From positions 62,001 to 126,000 of the forward strand of contig NZ_FNDE01000002.1 in assembly GCF_900099925.1 (NCBI RefSeq): a stretch of DNA of 64,000 bases, written 5' to 3'. The notes under the pieces were generated by a model. That model ran no database searches and was not told where the DNA came from. It was given only the letters and a program-made list of their open reading frames with translations. Positions 1 to 8,260 of the stretch are shown piece by piece. The translations under genes and the position numbers were made by a program. This stretch comes from Aneurinibacillus thermoaerophilus. Lineage in GTDB: Bacteria > Bacillota > Bacilli > Aneurinibacillales > Aneurinibacillaceae. Each line of letters begins with the position of its first letter. The first letter of the stretch is position 1.

Positions 1-1
1 T

Positions 2-40
2 CACATCTTTGAAATAGTTGAAATTACGAATGATGGTTAA
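2..40 (+). CDS. Possible C-terminal end of a gene that begins left of the window
   Basis: Twelve sense codons followed by TAA are open from the window edge, with a plausible peptide (HIFEIVEITNDG). A forward terminator lies about 85 bases downstream, so some plus-strand transcript does end here. No product can be named from twelve residues, and the frame could be accidental. Confidence 0.25.
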   Translation, partial: HIFEIVEITNDG

Positions 41-123
41 TCGAGAGCCATAAAGCAGAAGAGGGGAAGACGCGGCCGCAGCCGGGAGGCGATAGGATTG
101 TCCGCTCGTGGCCGTCAGATGAG

Positions 124-156
124 AAAGAGGAGCCTTGTCAGCTCCTCTTTTTTGTT
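124..156 (+). terminator. Rho-independent terminator overlapping the nhaC stop
   Basis: Ten-base arms AAAGAGGAGC and GCTCCTCTTT surround a short loop, with a T-run on the plus side. It fits a plus-strand transcript entering from the left. The nhaC stop codon lies in the loop, so the same hairpin may also end nhaC transcription, though the minus-strand side has few T residues. Confidence 0.75.
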
Positions 157-1535
157 TCATACGGCACGCCGATACCCGTAAACCCGAATAGTATCGTGAT
201 TACAGGACAAAGCAGACAGAAAAACGCGAACGGCGCATATTCAAAAACAGATACGCCAAGTACTCCGGAAATAAAGACGCCGCTGACGCCCCACGGAATA
301 AGCGGATTTACAACGGTGCCGGCGTCTTCAAGCGTTCGTGCCAGATTTTTGCGTGCAAGACCGAGTTTTTTGTATTGCTTGACAAACGCATTACCGGTAA
401 GAATGATAGACAAGTATTGCTCGCCGAGCAGTAAATTGATACCTATGGCGGATAAAGCGGTTGAAGCGATCAAGCGTCCGCGCGTCTGGATAAAACGTTG
501 AATCATATCCATCAGTTGATAGATAATGCCAAGATGATATAGCAAGCCGCCCATGCTGAGCGAAAGAAAGATAAGAGAAACGGAAAACATCATGCTTTGA
601 ATGCCGCCTCGTGTTAGCAATGAATCAATGACTTTGTTTCCTGTCTCGGACGTAAAGCCATTTTGGATAATCCCGATCATGTCACCTATTTTCAATTCAT
701 GATTAAGCATGAACGCTACTGCAATTCCCGATAGAATACCAACCATCAGCGTTGGAATGGCCGAAATCCGGCGCATCGCCATGACCATGATGAGCAGAGG
801 CGGCAACAGTGCCACAGGATGGACAACGGCATGTTCGATAAGCGCACGGTGCAGGCCCTCAATTTGTTCCTGCGGAATGGCTCCTGCGTTTCCGTTTCCG
901 AGAAATAAAAACAGCAGGAGAGAAAGCAACAGCGCCGGAGTTGTTGTCCATGTCATGTGGCGAATATGGGTGAATAAATCGATGCGTGCTACTGTAGGCG
1001 CTAAGTTTGTCGTGTCGGACAGGGGCGACATTTTATCACCAAAGAACGCTCCTGATACTATCGCACCTGCTATCCAAGCGGGATTGATGCCTATCATCGT
1101 TCCCATGCCCATAAATGCGACTCCGATCGTGGCTGTCGTTGTTAGCGAACTTCCGGTGCAGGTTCCTACAACCGCAGTGATAAGCAGAACGGCGGCTAAA
1201 AAGTATTTTCCCGATAAAATGCTGAAACCGTATGCCATCATTGTGGGAACAGTGCCGCTTGCTATCCAAACGCTAATGAGTGCACCGATAAGAATAAAAA
1301 TAAATATCGGCGTAAGTCCTGGCCGCACGCCTTCAATCATACCTTCTTCAACCGTTTTCCAGGGCACTTTTTTTATGGAACTAATAATGATTAAGAGAAA
1401 AAGGGATAAAAGTAAAGGAACGTGCGGAGGCGCCTGCCATCCGATAATACAGAAGCTAAGAATGCTGAGCAAAAACAATGTAATAAGCCCAGCTTCCGCT
1501 TTTGTAAATTTTGTTTCTTGGTGTTGCTCTGGCAC
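138..1535 (-). CDS. nhaC: Na+/H+ antiporter, NhaC family
   Basis: A 465-residue polytopic inner-membrane protein with about a dozen hydrophobic segments. The TGTCTGSSLTTTATIG stretch (about residues 121-136) and the GAFFGDKMSPLSDTTNLAP stretch (about 160-178) are hallmarks of NhaC-type antiporters, which exchange external protons for cytoplasmic Na+ and support pH and salt homeostasis. Translation starts at GTG 1535, preceded on the minus strand by GGAGG with 8-base spacing. The gene is monocistronic, divergent from the cysteine-rich gene at 1723, and its promoter region holds an inverted repeat. The family also includes malate/lactate antiporters, so substrate is inferred from family only. 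Confidence 0.9.
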   Translation of the reverse strand: MPEQHQETKFTKAEAGLITLFLLSILSFCIIGWQAPPHVPLLLSLFLLIIISSIKKVPWKTVEEGMIEGVRPGLTPIFIFILIGALISVWIASGTVPTMMAYGFSILSGKYFLAAVLLITAVVGTCTGSSLTTTATIGVAFMGMGTMIGINPAWIAGAIVSGAFFGDKMSPLSDTTNLAPTVARIDLFTHIRHMTWTTTPALLLSLLLFLFLGNGNAGAIPQEQIEGLHRALIEHAVVHPVALLPPLLIMVMAMRRISAIPTLMVGILSGIAVAFMLNHELKIGDMIGIIQNGFTSETGNKVIDSLLTRGGIQSMMFSVSLIFLSLSMGGLLYHLGIIYQLMDMIQRFIQTRGRLIASTALSAIGINLLLGEQYLSIILTGNAFVKQYKKLGLARKNLARTLEDAGTVVNPLIPWGVSGVFISGVLGVSVFEYAPFAFFCLLCPVITILFGFTGIGVPYETKKRS

Positions 1536-1563
1536 GATTCATTCCTCCAAAAAATTTTACTAC

Positions 1564-1593
1564 TTAAACGCTTGTACGCTTTTAAGCGTTAAA
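1564..1593. promoter_or_regulatory. Inverted repeat downstream of the nhaC promoter, possible operator
   Basis: AACGCTT (1567-1573) and AAGCGTT (1584-1590) form an inverted repeat, with a further CGCTT in the spacer. It sits just downstream of the predicted -10 of nhaC, where a repressor could block transcription. The regulator is unknown. Confidence 0.35.
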
Positions 1594-1604
1594 TTAACTT
1601 TTTA

Positions 1605-1634
1605 AGAATACTCGATTAATAGTTTGTTTGTAAA
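1605..1634 (-). promoter_or_regulatory. Candidate sigma-A promoter of nhaC
   Basis: On the minus strand TTTACA (1634-1629) and TATTCT (1610-1605) are separated by 18 bases. They lie about 70 bases upstream of the nhaC start. Confidence 0.45.
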
Positions 1635-1722
1635 GCATTATTTTAAAAGATGATAAAAAAAAGATGAGTTATACTGTCTAGTAGAAATCAATCCATAACA
1701 GAGAATGAAAGGCAGGAAAAAC

Positions 1723-2382
1723 ATGGGGAATGACGTGCTATGGTGGGAAGAAGAAAACAGGCAATTGTTGTCCGCAGTATGCCGAAATTGCCCGGAACCG
1801 CATTTTCAGCGGCGTTCAGGTGATTTACCGCATATCGGGTGCTGTGCGTATGAACCGGTATTTACTTTGTTTGAAATATATAAGATGATTGCCGCGGGAA
1901 AGACGGAATTCTTTCTCAAGGAAATATATGCAAATCCGCAAAATGAGATATACGACTATGAAATTGTGGCGGGTGCTAGCATTCAACCGTTATTTTACGA
2001 GCGTTCTTCGGAAGAAGATGAATCGCCGGCGGAGCGCTATGAACGTCTGAAACGATCGCCCAATACGGCGTATCTTGCGGTGGATGAGCGGCTGGCGTAT
2101 GCGGTATGCCAGTTCTTTATTGATGGCAAAGGGTGCGGCCTCGACCCGCGCTTTAAAACAAGCATCTGTCGTTCCTTTATTTGCAGCTCGATTGAGGAGC
2201 AGTTGACAGAAGAGGAACGGAAGCATTTGAGCGCCTGGCAGCGCGCGATCCGTGATGAAGCAGAGCCGTTTCACAGACGACATAAAGCTATTTTAGAAGA
2301 GAAGGGGTGGACATTACACAATCACGTACATAGCATTGTGGAATACTTTCGCCAGGTAAGCCAAGAAGCCCCTCTTTTTTGA
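1723..2382 (+). CDS. Cysteine-rich protein of unknown function, possible metal-cluster protein
   Basis: A 219-residue soluble protein starting at ATG 1723 behind AAGGCAGG; an ATG six codons earlier lacks a ribosome binding site. It carries eight cysteines in two groups: C20, C23, C40, C41 near the N-terminus and C129, C138, C149, C154 in the C-terminal half. The CxxC...CC layout resembles YkgJ-type cysteine-cluster proteins, which are thought to bind metal, but the match is by pattern only. The rest is charged and helical, with no signal peptide or membrane segment. A weak TATACT (1670-1675) precedes it. The function is not recognised. Confidence 0.75.
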   Translation: MGNDVLWWEEENRQLLSAVCRNCPEPHFQRRSGDLPHIGCCAYEPVFTLFEIYKMIAAGKTEFFLKEIYANPQNEIYDYEIVAGASIQPLFYERSSEEDESPAERYERLKRSPNTAYLAVDERLAYAVCQFFIDGKGCGLDPRFKTSICRSFICSSIEEQLTEEERKHLSAWQRAIRDEAEPFHRRHKAILEEKGWTLHNHVHSIVEYFRQVSQEAPLF

Positions 2383-2453
2383 TGAGAAAAGAGAGGCGCA
2401 AGCTGTGAGTTTTTCTTAATTTTACAATCCGGCGTGCGGTTACATAATATTTT

Positions 2454-2585
2454 TTATGCTAGGGCTATTAAGGCTGCTGATCGTGACGTCTGTTTGACGG
2501 TTCTGCCGAATTTCGCAGACACCATTGCCGCTTCGGCTTGTCCTGGAGCGGCGGCCATACCTCCTGTTAGCATGTTTTTTGCCAT
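2454..2585 (-). CDS. Possible 43-codon alanine-rich small protein
   Basis: An uninterrupted minus-strand frame runs from ATG 2585 to TAA 2454. The peptide begins MAKNMLTGGMAAAPGQ and is rich in alanine and methionine. It lies downstream of the terminator closing the yheC/yheD operon. No good ribosome binding site precedes the first ATG; an AGGAGG lies one base before an internal ATG (codon 10), which is too close. Without it the interval 2383-2629 contains nothing else visible. It may be chance. Confidence 0.2.
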   Translation of the reverse strand: MAKNMLTGGMAAAPGQAEAAMVSAKFGRTVKQTSRSAALIALA

Positions 2586-2629
2586 TAAGGAAAAGAACAT
2601 TAGCAGATGGATGGCATTGTTTCCTGTAA

Positions 2630-2696
2630 TTATAAAAAAAGACAGAAAGTCATATAGCCTTTGTTTCGCCTATAAGCGAATAGAGACTATATGACT
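2630..2696 (-). terminator. Terminator of the yheC/yheD operon
   Basis: Ten-base perfect arms AGTCATATAG (2648-2657) and CTATATGACT (2687-2696) enclose an inner TTCGC/GCGAA stem. On the minus strand the hairpin is followed by TTTCTG and a run of seven T residues. It lies just after the last gene of the operon. Confidence 0.85.
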
Positions 2697-2708
2697 ATGT
2701 TGATTGTT

Positions 2709-3800
2709 TTACAAATAAGGGGAAGAAATCTGGTGTATGGCTGCGCGAATAGGCATTTCGACAGCCTTTTTATACGTTTCTATCAAGCCTGCGAGGCGGA
2801 ACAGTTCCCGGTTAGGTTTGGTATTCACTTCGATGATCCAGATTTGGCCTTTTGTATCAATTCCGATATCAATTCCAAACTCTATGAAAGAACCGAATTT
2901 TGATTCGATGTGTTGGGGCAATAATAAGCTTACTTGTTTAATGCCTTGCAGGATGCTTTCTGTTTCTTCGGGAGAAAAGCGTAGCGTAAGCAAGTTTTTT
3001 ATGGGAATAGCGCGGCCCCCGCTTTGTAAATTGGAAGTAATGAGCTGTTGTGGAGATTGTTTGCCTACGATACCGGTTATTATCCACTGTCCTACCTCAT
3101 TTTTTTGTACGAGTACACGGCTGTCACAGATGAAACCGGGGAGAAGCGCAAGATCGAGGCCTTGCTGTAAAATAAACGTGCGGCCCTGCCTTTGACACCA
3201 GAGCAGAAGGTAACGTTCGGCTGCAGGAAGAGAGCGGATCGTATTGCGGATGATGCAGCCTGTTTTATCTCTGCCGACCATCTCGAATATCTCGTGCTTG
3301 CGCTGAATACGGATGATTCCTTTGCCTCCCGAACCGTTAACTGGTTTTGCGTACAGGACTGGATATTTTCGTATTAGTTTTCCGAGTGCGCCCTGCTGTA
3401 CGCGCATTGTTTCAGGCAGATGCGGGGCGATGTCGGAATGACCACTAAAAAACTGGTGCGCGTTCCACTTGTGAGCAAAACGGCTATTTAAATAAACAAG
3501 GCGGCTTTTGTTCCGGTATGCTGCGTACTTTTTGAATATCTCAGGTGTCATGTTACTAAAGCGGTCATATACAATATCGGGAGTCCGTGTCTTTTTGGCC
3601 TCCCATTTTTTTTCTTTTTTGTCGTATGCAAATCCGCGGACGATGTTTTTTTCTTCACAAATATCAGCTGGAGAGTAAACAACGAGCTCGCAACCGTATG
3701 TTTCAGCCACGAGCGCCAAGCGAGTAAGATATGTTTTGCCAGCGATAAAAGCGCCGTTGCGATAAGTTAACACTCCGATAAGTAGTTTTCTTCCAGTCAT
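2709..3800 (-). CDS. YheC/YheD family ATP-grasp spore coat-associated protein (short, YheC type)
   Basis: A 363-residue cytosolic ATP-grasp ligase-like protein of the endospore coat-associated YheC/YheD family. Residues 1-145 form the preATP-grasp region. The nucleotide loop KPVNGSGGKGI is at about 152-162, a DSRVLVQK segment near 250, and the metal/ATP-binding IEVNTKP near 323-329. ATP-grasp enzymes form C-N bonds through acyl-phosphates; the substrate here is unknown. The start is ATG 3800, which overlaps the stop of the acetyltransferase gene (ATGA); a longer reading from 3908 would run through that gene. It is the last gene of the operon and is followed by a strong terminator. It lacks the extra N-terminal domain of the long paralogs. 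Confidence 0.88.
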   Translation of the reverse strand: MTGRKLLIGVLTYRNGAFIAGKTYLTRLALVAETYGCELVVYSPADICEEKNIVRGFAYDKKEKKWEAKKTRTPDIVYDRFSNMTPEIFKKYAAYRNKSRLVYLNSRFAHKWNAHQFFSGHSDIAPHLPETMRVQQGALGKLIRKYPVLYAKPVNGSGGKGIIRIQRKHEIFEMVGRDKTGCIIRNTIRSLPAAERYLLLWCQRQGRTFILQQGLDLALLPGFICDSRVLVQKNEVGQWIITGIVGKQSPQQLITSNLQSGGRAIPIKNLLTLRFSPEETESILQGIKQVSLLLPQHIESKFGSFIEFGIDIGIDTKGQIWIIEVNTKPNRELFRLAGLIETYKKAVEMPIRAAIHQISSPYL

Positions 3801-4261
3801 ATTGTTTTCACGTCTTCTTTTCTCCAATCTCCTGCCGCAAGCCATAATGTCGGCTTTCCGGTAACGCCGCGCACGCAGGCGAACGCAACCATTCCGATGG
3901 TAAAGCAAGTTTTTAAGCTAGCCGTATTATCGGCTGCTACCCGCACGTACAATTTGCCAAGCCGGGAGAGCGCCGCGTTCGTCAGCGCTGTTCCGATCCC
4001 CTGTTCTCTTGCTTTCTGGTGGACAACGAGAAACGATTCCTGTGTCCCATACCCATAAACGGCGATACAGCCAAGCAATTTGCTGTTTTGGGTATAGATA
4101 AGAACAATATTCCCTTCCTCTTCTAGCATTTCCGCAGGCAATGCGCGCAGCCAGCGAATGGCGCGGGCGGTGATGCGTCTATCCCCATGTACATGAATGA
4201 AACGGAGCAATTTTTCCCGTGTTCGGGAAAACAAAGCGGGAGAAAGTTCATGAATGAACAT
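3797..4261 (-). CDS. GNAT family N-acetyltransferase
   Basis: A 154-residue protein with the GNAT core: a beta-strand run around SKLLGCIAVYGYG and an acetyl-CoA-binding segment HQKAREQGIGTALTNAA (Q/RxxGxG/A pattern). GNAT enzymes move an acyl group from acyl-CoA to an amine. The start is ATG 4261 (MFIHELSP), preceded by GGGTG, and overlaps the end of the upstream yheD-type gene by 14 bases; its own stop overlaps the next start. Being sandwiched and translationally coupled between two ATP-grasp genes suggests that it modifies the same product. The substrate is not known. Confidence 0.82.
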   Translation of the reverse strand: MFIHELSPALFSRTREKLLRFIHVHGDRRITARAIRWLRALPAEMLEEEGNIVLIYTQNSKLLGCIAVYGYGTQESFLVVHQKAREQGIGTALTNAALSRLGKLYVRVAADNTASLKTCFTIGMVAFACVRGVTGKPTLWLAAGDWRKEDVKTI

Positions 4262-5573
4262 GGCGTTTTTCACCCGAAATAGCAGCGAAATTTGCCTGAT
4301 ACTGTGCGTACTCGACGATGCGCCGCAACGAAAGTTTACGGATATGGGGTTCGTCGAATTTGCCCGGTTTGGCATTTGCCTCTATAAACCAGAGACGTGC
4401 CGTCTTATCAATGCCGATGTCTATGGATATCTCCCCGAGAGTAGGCCACTCTTTTTCAAGGGATCTGGCGATACATAACGCCATAAGCCGTATGTTTGAG
4501 AGCAGCTTTTCCGCTGAGTAATCCGGAAAAGCGGCTGAAAGGATGGGGACCGGAGGCTGCACGGAACCGCCGCGTGGCACGTGAGTCGTAATTTTACCGG
4601 AGCCGGCCAGCCGAACCCCGATGCCCGTCACCCCCCATTCACCTTTTCCGTCTTTTTGCACAAGCAGACGAATGTCAAAAAGTTTGTTATCAAATGTGGC
4701 GAGGTCAATTCCTTTTTGAATTAAGTAATGCTTTTTTACGTGCGGAGCGAGATAGAACCATGCTTCTTCTTTTGTTTTAAACATTTTTCCTACTGTTTTT
4801 TTTCGTTCTTGATGTTGCACGAGATAGTTTCCGCCACTTTGACGCTGAACCCGGTAAATTCCCTGCCCTGACATTCCATTTGCCGGCTTTAGATATACGA
4901 GCGAATAGGAAGAAATCATATTATAAAAAACATCTTTGGAAGAAAGCGGGAGCGTACGTGGCAGATAGGGAAGGGTCTCGGGATTGTTCTGTAGGGCGGC
5001 GTACAATTGTTGTTTGTTAAAAAAGTGTGGGTTATAAAGCGTTAGACCGGGGGTGGCAGAAAGCTGGTTTAGTGCGGCTTTTACATGCGCTTTTCCCTCA
5101 TACGCTCGGTTTGGAATCCTGTTATAGAAAACATGCGGAAACGGAAGTTTTTCTTTTATCCATTTTTTTCTTTTTTTATCGAACAAGTATCCTCGCACGG
5201 TGCGAGAATTCCAGTCGATATTTTCCACTGGAACGACATAAACGAGCGCTCCCAGCTTTCTTCCTGTTTCGATAATATCAATAAAGTTGCTTTGTACACC
5301 GCGGAACAGACCGCCTCCTGCCACGGTTAAAATACCAATGAAAGGACCGATGGTAAGGTGTTTTTGCTGAGAACGGATTCGTACTTTTGAATTGATAGTA
5401 TGGGGGCTGGGATGCTTACAGGTGATAAGCAGTGTTTTTTTCCAGCCACCAATGCGAAGGTGTAGCTTTTTCTTTGCCAGTAGGGTGTGCGGCGCTTTTT
5501 TCGCGGAAAAATGAAGGTGCCATGTACGATGCAAGGGGTGAATGGACACCCATCCCGTCGCGATTATACTCAT
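4248..5573 (-). CDS. YheC/YheD family ATP-grasp spore coat-associated protein (long, YheD type)
   Basis: A 441-residue YheD-type protein. An extra N-terminal domain (about residues 1-75, rich in basic beta-strands) precedes the shared IGPFIGILT motif. The ATP-grasp part then carries KPANGMSGQGI, FDIRLLVQK and the C-terminal WFIEANAKPGK. In KPANGMSGQGI the glycine loop is GMSGQG rather than the GSGGKG seen in the last gene, so nucleotide handling may differ. The start is ATG 5573, four bases after the stop of the upstream gene. It pairs with the short paralog at 2709, with the GNAT gene between them. Confidence 0.88.
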   Translation of the reverse strand: MSIIATGWVSIHPLHRTWHLHFSAKKAPHTLLAKKKLHLRIGGWKKTLLITCKHPSPHTINSKVRIRSQQKHLTIGPFIGILTVAGGGLFRGVQSNFIDIIETGRKLGALVYVVPVENIDWNSRTVRGYLFDKKRKKWIKEKLPFPHVFYNRIPNRAYEGKAHVKAALNQLSATPGLTLYNPHFFNKQQLYAALQNNPETLPYLPRTLPLSSKDVFYNMISSYSLVYLKPANGMSGQGIYRVQRQSGGNYLVQHQERKKTVGKMFKTKEEAWFYLAPHVKKHYLIQKGIDLATFDNKLFDIRLLVQKDGKGEWGVTGIGVRLAGSGKITTHVPRGGSVQPPVPILSAAFPDYSAEKLLSNIRLMALCIARSLEKEWPTLGEISIDIGIDKTARLWFIEANAKPGKFDEPHIRKLSLRRIVEYAQYQANFAAISGEKRHVHS

Positions 5574-5577
5574 ATGC

Positions 5578-6669
5578 TCACCGACCCTTTCGCAACTGCG
5601 CAAGATAATGTGTATAGCGCAAAGGGTTGAGCCGTACGTCCCGGTAATATGTGCTGTTTTCGATTCGACGAAATGAAGCGCGTCCTGGCTTGGAATTCAC
5701 CTCAATCAACCAAACTTTGCCTCCCCTATCGACTCCAATATCAATGCCGAGTTCGACTAAGCGCCCGTGTTTGCTTTCTAGAAACGGTGGGAGTTCCTTA
5801 ACGATGTATTCAATATCACTATAAATTTTCTGTAACTGTTCTTCGGTGAAATATTTGTTTAGAAATGGTTTACACGAATGCGCTTTGCCGCCGCCGCATA
5901 GATTGGACGTAAGGCCGTTTACTACTCCTGCCCGAATGGCGCGCCCGGTCTCAACCCATTCGCCTTGGCCATTTTTTTGTACAAGCACCCGGATATCAAA
6001 AGGGATGCCTTCCGGTGTGGAAAGCTCTAGATAAGGCTGGGCGATCATTTTTACACTAAATTGGTTGCGTAGCCAGAGCAAGAGCGCAGTACGATTGGAG
6101 AATTTGCGGTAAAAGATTTTGTTTTTAAAATCGCGCCCTTCGACTCGATGGCTTCCTTGTTTGGAGGTGATTTTCATAACGCCGATGCCAAGCGAATTGC
6201 GCATTGGTTTAATTACGACTGCATCGTACTTGTCGAGCATGTTTTTTATTACCTGCAGCGAAGTGACAAGTTCGGTTTCCGGCATATATGCGGCAAGGCC
6301 AGCGTGCTGGATAAGTAGGTTATGGTTTTTGAGTTTATCGCCCAGCACATGTCCTAGAAAAGTAATCGAAGGATCATTTTTTAGTTTTCGGATTTGCGTC
6401 TCATACTTCTTGCGATTAGAAAGTCGATCATAGACAAAGGTGGGGAAAGGAAAGCGTCTTTTTATCCATTTTTTTTGTTTTGTATACTGGTAACCAATAA
6501 CAGTCCGGGTAACGAAATTAATCTGGGTTGGTAAAAAGACGTATACGGGCAGTCCGATACGTATCCCGGCCTGGCATAAATACGCGTAGAATGACTTTTC
6601 CGGAAATGGGTGATATTTTGTGCTTGGGGTCGCTAGGATGCCAAGATACCCCAACGTCTTTTTTATCAT
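5578..6669 (-). CDS. YheC/YheD family ATP-grasp spore coat-associated protein (short, YheC type)
   Basis: A 363-residue protein without the extra N-terminal domain, starting [14 protein letters not shown]. It has KPMRNSLGIGV at the position of the ATP-grasp glycine loop, where the usual GSGGKG is degenerate, then FDIRVLVQK and a C-terminal GIDIGVD...WLIEVNSKPGR with the conserved Glu/Asn pair. The altered loop is a possible sign of lost or changed ATP use. Its ATG at 6669 overlaps the upstream stop (ATGA), indicating translational coupling with the long paralog at 6666. Confidence 0.88.
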   Translation of the reverse strand: MIKKTLGYLGILATPSTKYHPFPEKSFYAYLCQAGIRIGLPVYVFLPTQINFVTRTVIGYQYTKQKKWIKRRFPFPTFVYDRLSNRKKYETQIRKLKNDPSITFLGHVLGDKLKNHNLLIQHAGLAAYMPETELVTSLQVIKNMLDKYDAVVIKPMRNSLGIGVMKITSKQGSHRVEGRDFKNKIFYRKFSNRTALLLWLRNQFSVKMIAQPYLELSTPEGIPFDIRVLVQKNGQGEWVETGRAIRAGVVNGLTSNLCGGGKAHSCKPFLNKYFTEEQLQKIYSDIEYIVKELPPFLESKHGRLVELGIDIGVDRGGKVWLIEVNSKPGRASFRRIENSTYYRDVRLNPLRYTHYLAQLRKGR

Positions 6670-8099
6670 GGTGATAACCTCCTTTTCGAGGAACGTTTGA
6701 TTTGCATTGTTTTTTTGCGAGGATTAGGTATATAACCGCTGCGGTAAAAACAGTAGTCGACCAGCCGAATGACAGAAGGGCGGGGCCCTTTACCGGCATT
6801 CGCCAAGGAGTTGTTTGTTTTTGAAGGTTTCGAATTGATTTCAAGCAGCCATACTTTGCCTGTTCTATCGACACCGAGATCGATGCCGAGTTCAGCATAA
6901 TGTCCTTCCGTACACTGTTCGAACAGGCGGGCGATAAGAAGCGCGTGTTGCCGGACGGAAGCAGTGATGGAAGCGCGGGCGGCGGGGGAAAAACCGGCTG
7001 CAATCAGCGTATTGCCCAACGGAAGTATAGTGCCACCGCGTGCTACATTAGAGACGATACTTTTGCAGGTGGGAGCACTTCGTCCGACAATAGATGTAAT
7101 ACTCCATTCACCGTTTTTATTTTTTTGGACAAGGGCCCGAAAGTCGACAATGCCTCCCTTGAGTTTGATTAAATGCAGTCCCTGTTGCATAAGATACGGT
7201 TGTTTACGCATACGGGAACGTAGCATTTGGTGCAGCAAGTTGAACGAGTTGTATCGCCGCGTTACCGTGTCATTGAGGGTAGCATACTGACATATATATC
7301 CATTTTGGGTACGGGACAGACGGATAATTCCGCGCCCCAGGCTTCCGCTCGAAGGTTTTAGGTAAATATAAGGATGCTTTTGCAGCATGGCTTGCAATGA
7401 AGCGGCTCCTTTATATAAATCCGTATAAGGTGTAAACGCTGCTGTTTCTGGCAGCAAGGACATACGCTGATGAATTTGCCATTTATCCAGGAACTGTTCG
7501 TTGAAAAATAGGACGCCTTTTTCTTTTAAAATCGCGATTTTTTCTTTGGTCTCCTCCCTTTCTTCAACTTTGCGTGAACCGATTCGATTGTACGTGCAAA
7601 ACGGTATAGGAAATACTCGCTTTATCCAATGACCATTGCGGTATGTCCAGCCGTTCACCATATCTTTTTCCCGCGAAATTTGATCGAGTGTGAAAATAAA
7701 GCCGAGCCCGCCGCGCAGGCGGCATGTTTGTGTCACTTCCCGACAGAAGTCGGTAATGCTGCCGAAAGGACCTTCGTCTGTTGGCACCATCCTTGAGATT
7801 AAAATACCGACAATCGGCCCGATAACTAGCCTCCTTGTTGCCGGGTGGAAGTGGAGTCCATACGCGATTTCTTCTTCTAATAGGCCGAGCCGCTGTGCGA
7901 AAGATTCTTTTATTTTTATGACGGATGAAGTCGTAATTTCAAAAGCGGCAGTTATTGTCCGCAATCCGTACATAAGTTCGAACGGTTTTTTGCCGACAAT
8001 CCCGTATTGTTTGACAAAGGAAGCCGGGAGCAGCACATCGATCGCAGCAGGAAAAGACTGGTCGGGTGTGCGCTGGATACGCGTATAACGTTGTGGCAA
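6666..8099 (-). CDS. YheC/YheD family ATP-grasp spore coat-associated protein (long, YheD type), first gene of operon
   Basis: A 477-residue YheD-type protein. About 90 N-terminal residues form an extra beta-rich domain ending in IGPIVGILI, followed by the ATP-grasp fold with [20 protein letters not shown] and C-terminal [11 protein letters not shown]. Initiation is at TTG 8099, six to seven bases after a GGGGGAG ribosome binding site. A sigma-K-like promoter lies about 40 bases upstream. With its partner at 5578 it forms the first long/short pair of the cluster. B. subtilis YheC and YheD are described as spore coat-associated; enzymatic activity is inferred only from the fold. Confidence 0.88.
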   Translation of the reverse strand: MPQRYTRIQRTPDQSFPAAIDVLLPASFVKQYGIVGKKPFELMYGLRTITAAFEITTSSVIKIKESFAQRLGLLEEEIAYGLHFHPATRRLVIGPIVGILISRMVPTDEGPFGSITDFCREVTQTCRLRGGLGFIFTLDQISREKDMVNGWTYRNGHWIKRVFPIPFCTYNRIGSRKVEEREETKEKIAILKEKGVLFFNEQFLDKWQIHQRMSLLPETAAFTPYTDLYKGAASLQAMLQKHPYIYLKPSSGSLGRGIIRLSRTQNGYICQYATLNDTVTRRYNSFNLLHQMLRSRMRKQPYLMQQGLHLIKLKGGIVDFRALVQKNKNGEWSITSIVGRSAPTCKSIVSNVARGGTILPLGNTLIAAGFSPAARASITASVRQHALLIARLFEQCTEGHYAELGIDLGVDRTGKVWLLEINSKPSKTNNSLANAGKGPRPSVIRLVDYCFYRSGYIPNPRKKTMQIKRSSKRRLSP

Positions 8100-8138
8100 G
8101 GCTCGCTCCCCCTTTCCTACATCTATATATCATCCCTT

Positions 8139-8166
8139 CATCTTATGAAAAAAAGAAAGGGAGCGT
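8139..8166 (-). promoter_or_regulatory. Candidate sigma-K type promoter of the yheC/yheD operon
   Basis: On the minus strand an AC (8166-8165) is followed, after 17 bases, by CATAAGATG (8147-8139). The late mother-cell consensus is AC-N16/17-CATANNNTA, so only one position of the -10 differs. The element is about 40 bases before the TTG start of the first yheD gene. No sigma-A promoter is evident there. Confidence 0.45.
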
Positions 8167-8179
8167 GAGTATTCTCCTA

Positions 8180-8195
8180 TTTGTTTGTTTGTTTG
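8180..8195 (+). repeat. Four tandem TTTG tetranucleotides
   Basis: TTTG is repeated four times in the divergent intergenic region, immediately upstream of and overlapping the -35 region assigned to the metallo-hydrolase gene. Confidence 0.8.
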
Positions 8196-8217
8196 TCGTA
8201 CATAACGCTGGTACAAT
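8189..8217 (+). promoter_or_regulatory. Candidate sigma-A promoter of the UPF0173 hydrolase gene
   Basis: TTGTTT (8189-8194) and TACAAT (8212-8217) are 17 bases apart, about 43 bases before the start codon. Confidence 0.45.
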
Positions 8218-8260
8218 AAGAAAAGATGGACAAGAAAAGAAAATAATGGAGGGTAGAAGT

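Noticed and set aside
709-1605. 298-codon plus-strand frame across nhaC
   Set aside because: It is the antisense shadow of a clear NhaC antiporter; it has no ribosome binding site and a low-complexity, Pro/Ile/Arg-biased product.
2434-2694. 86-codon plus-strand frame
   Set aside because: It runs through the strong yheC operon terminator and lacks a ribosome binding site.
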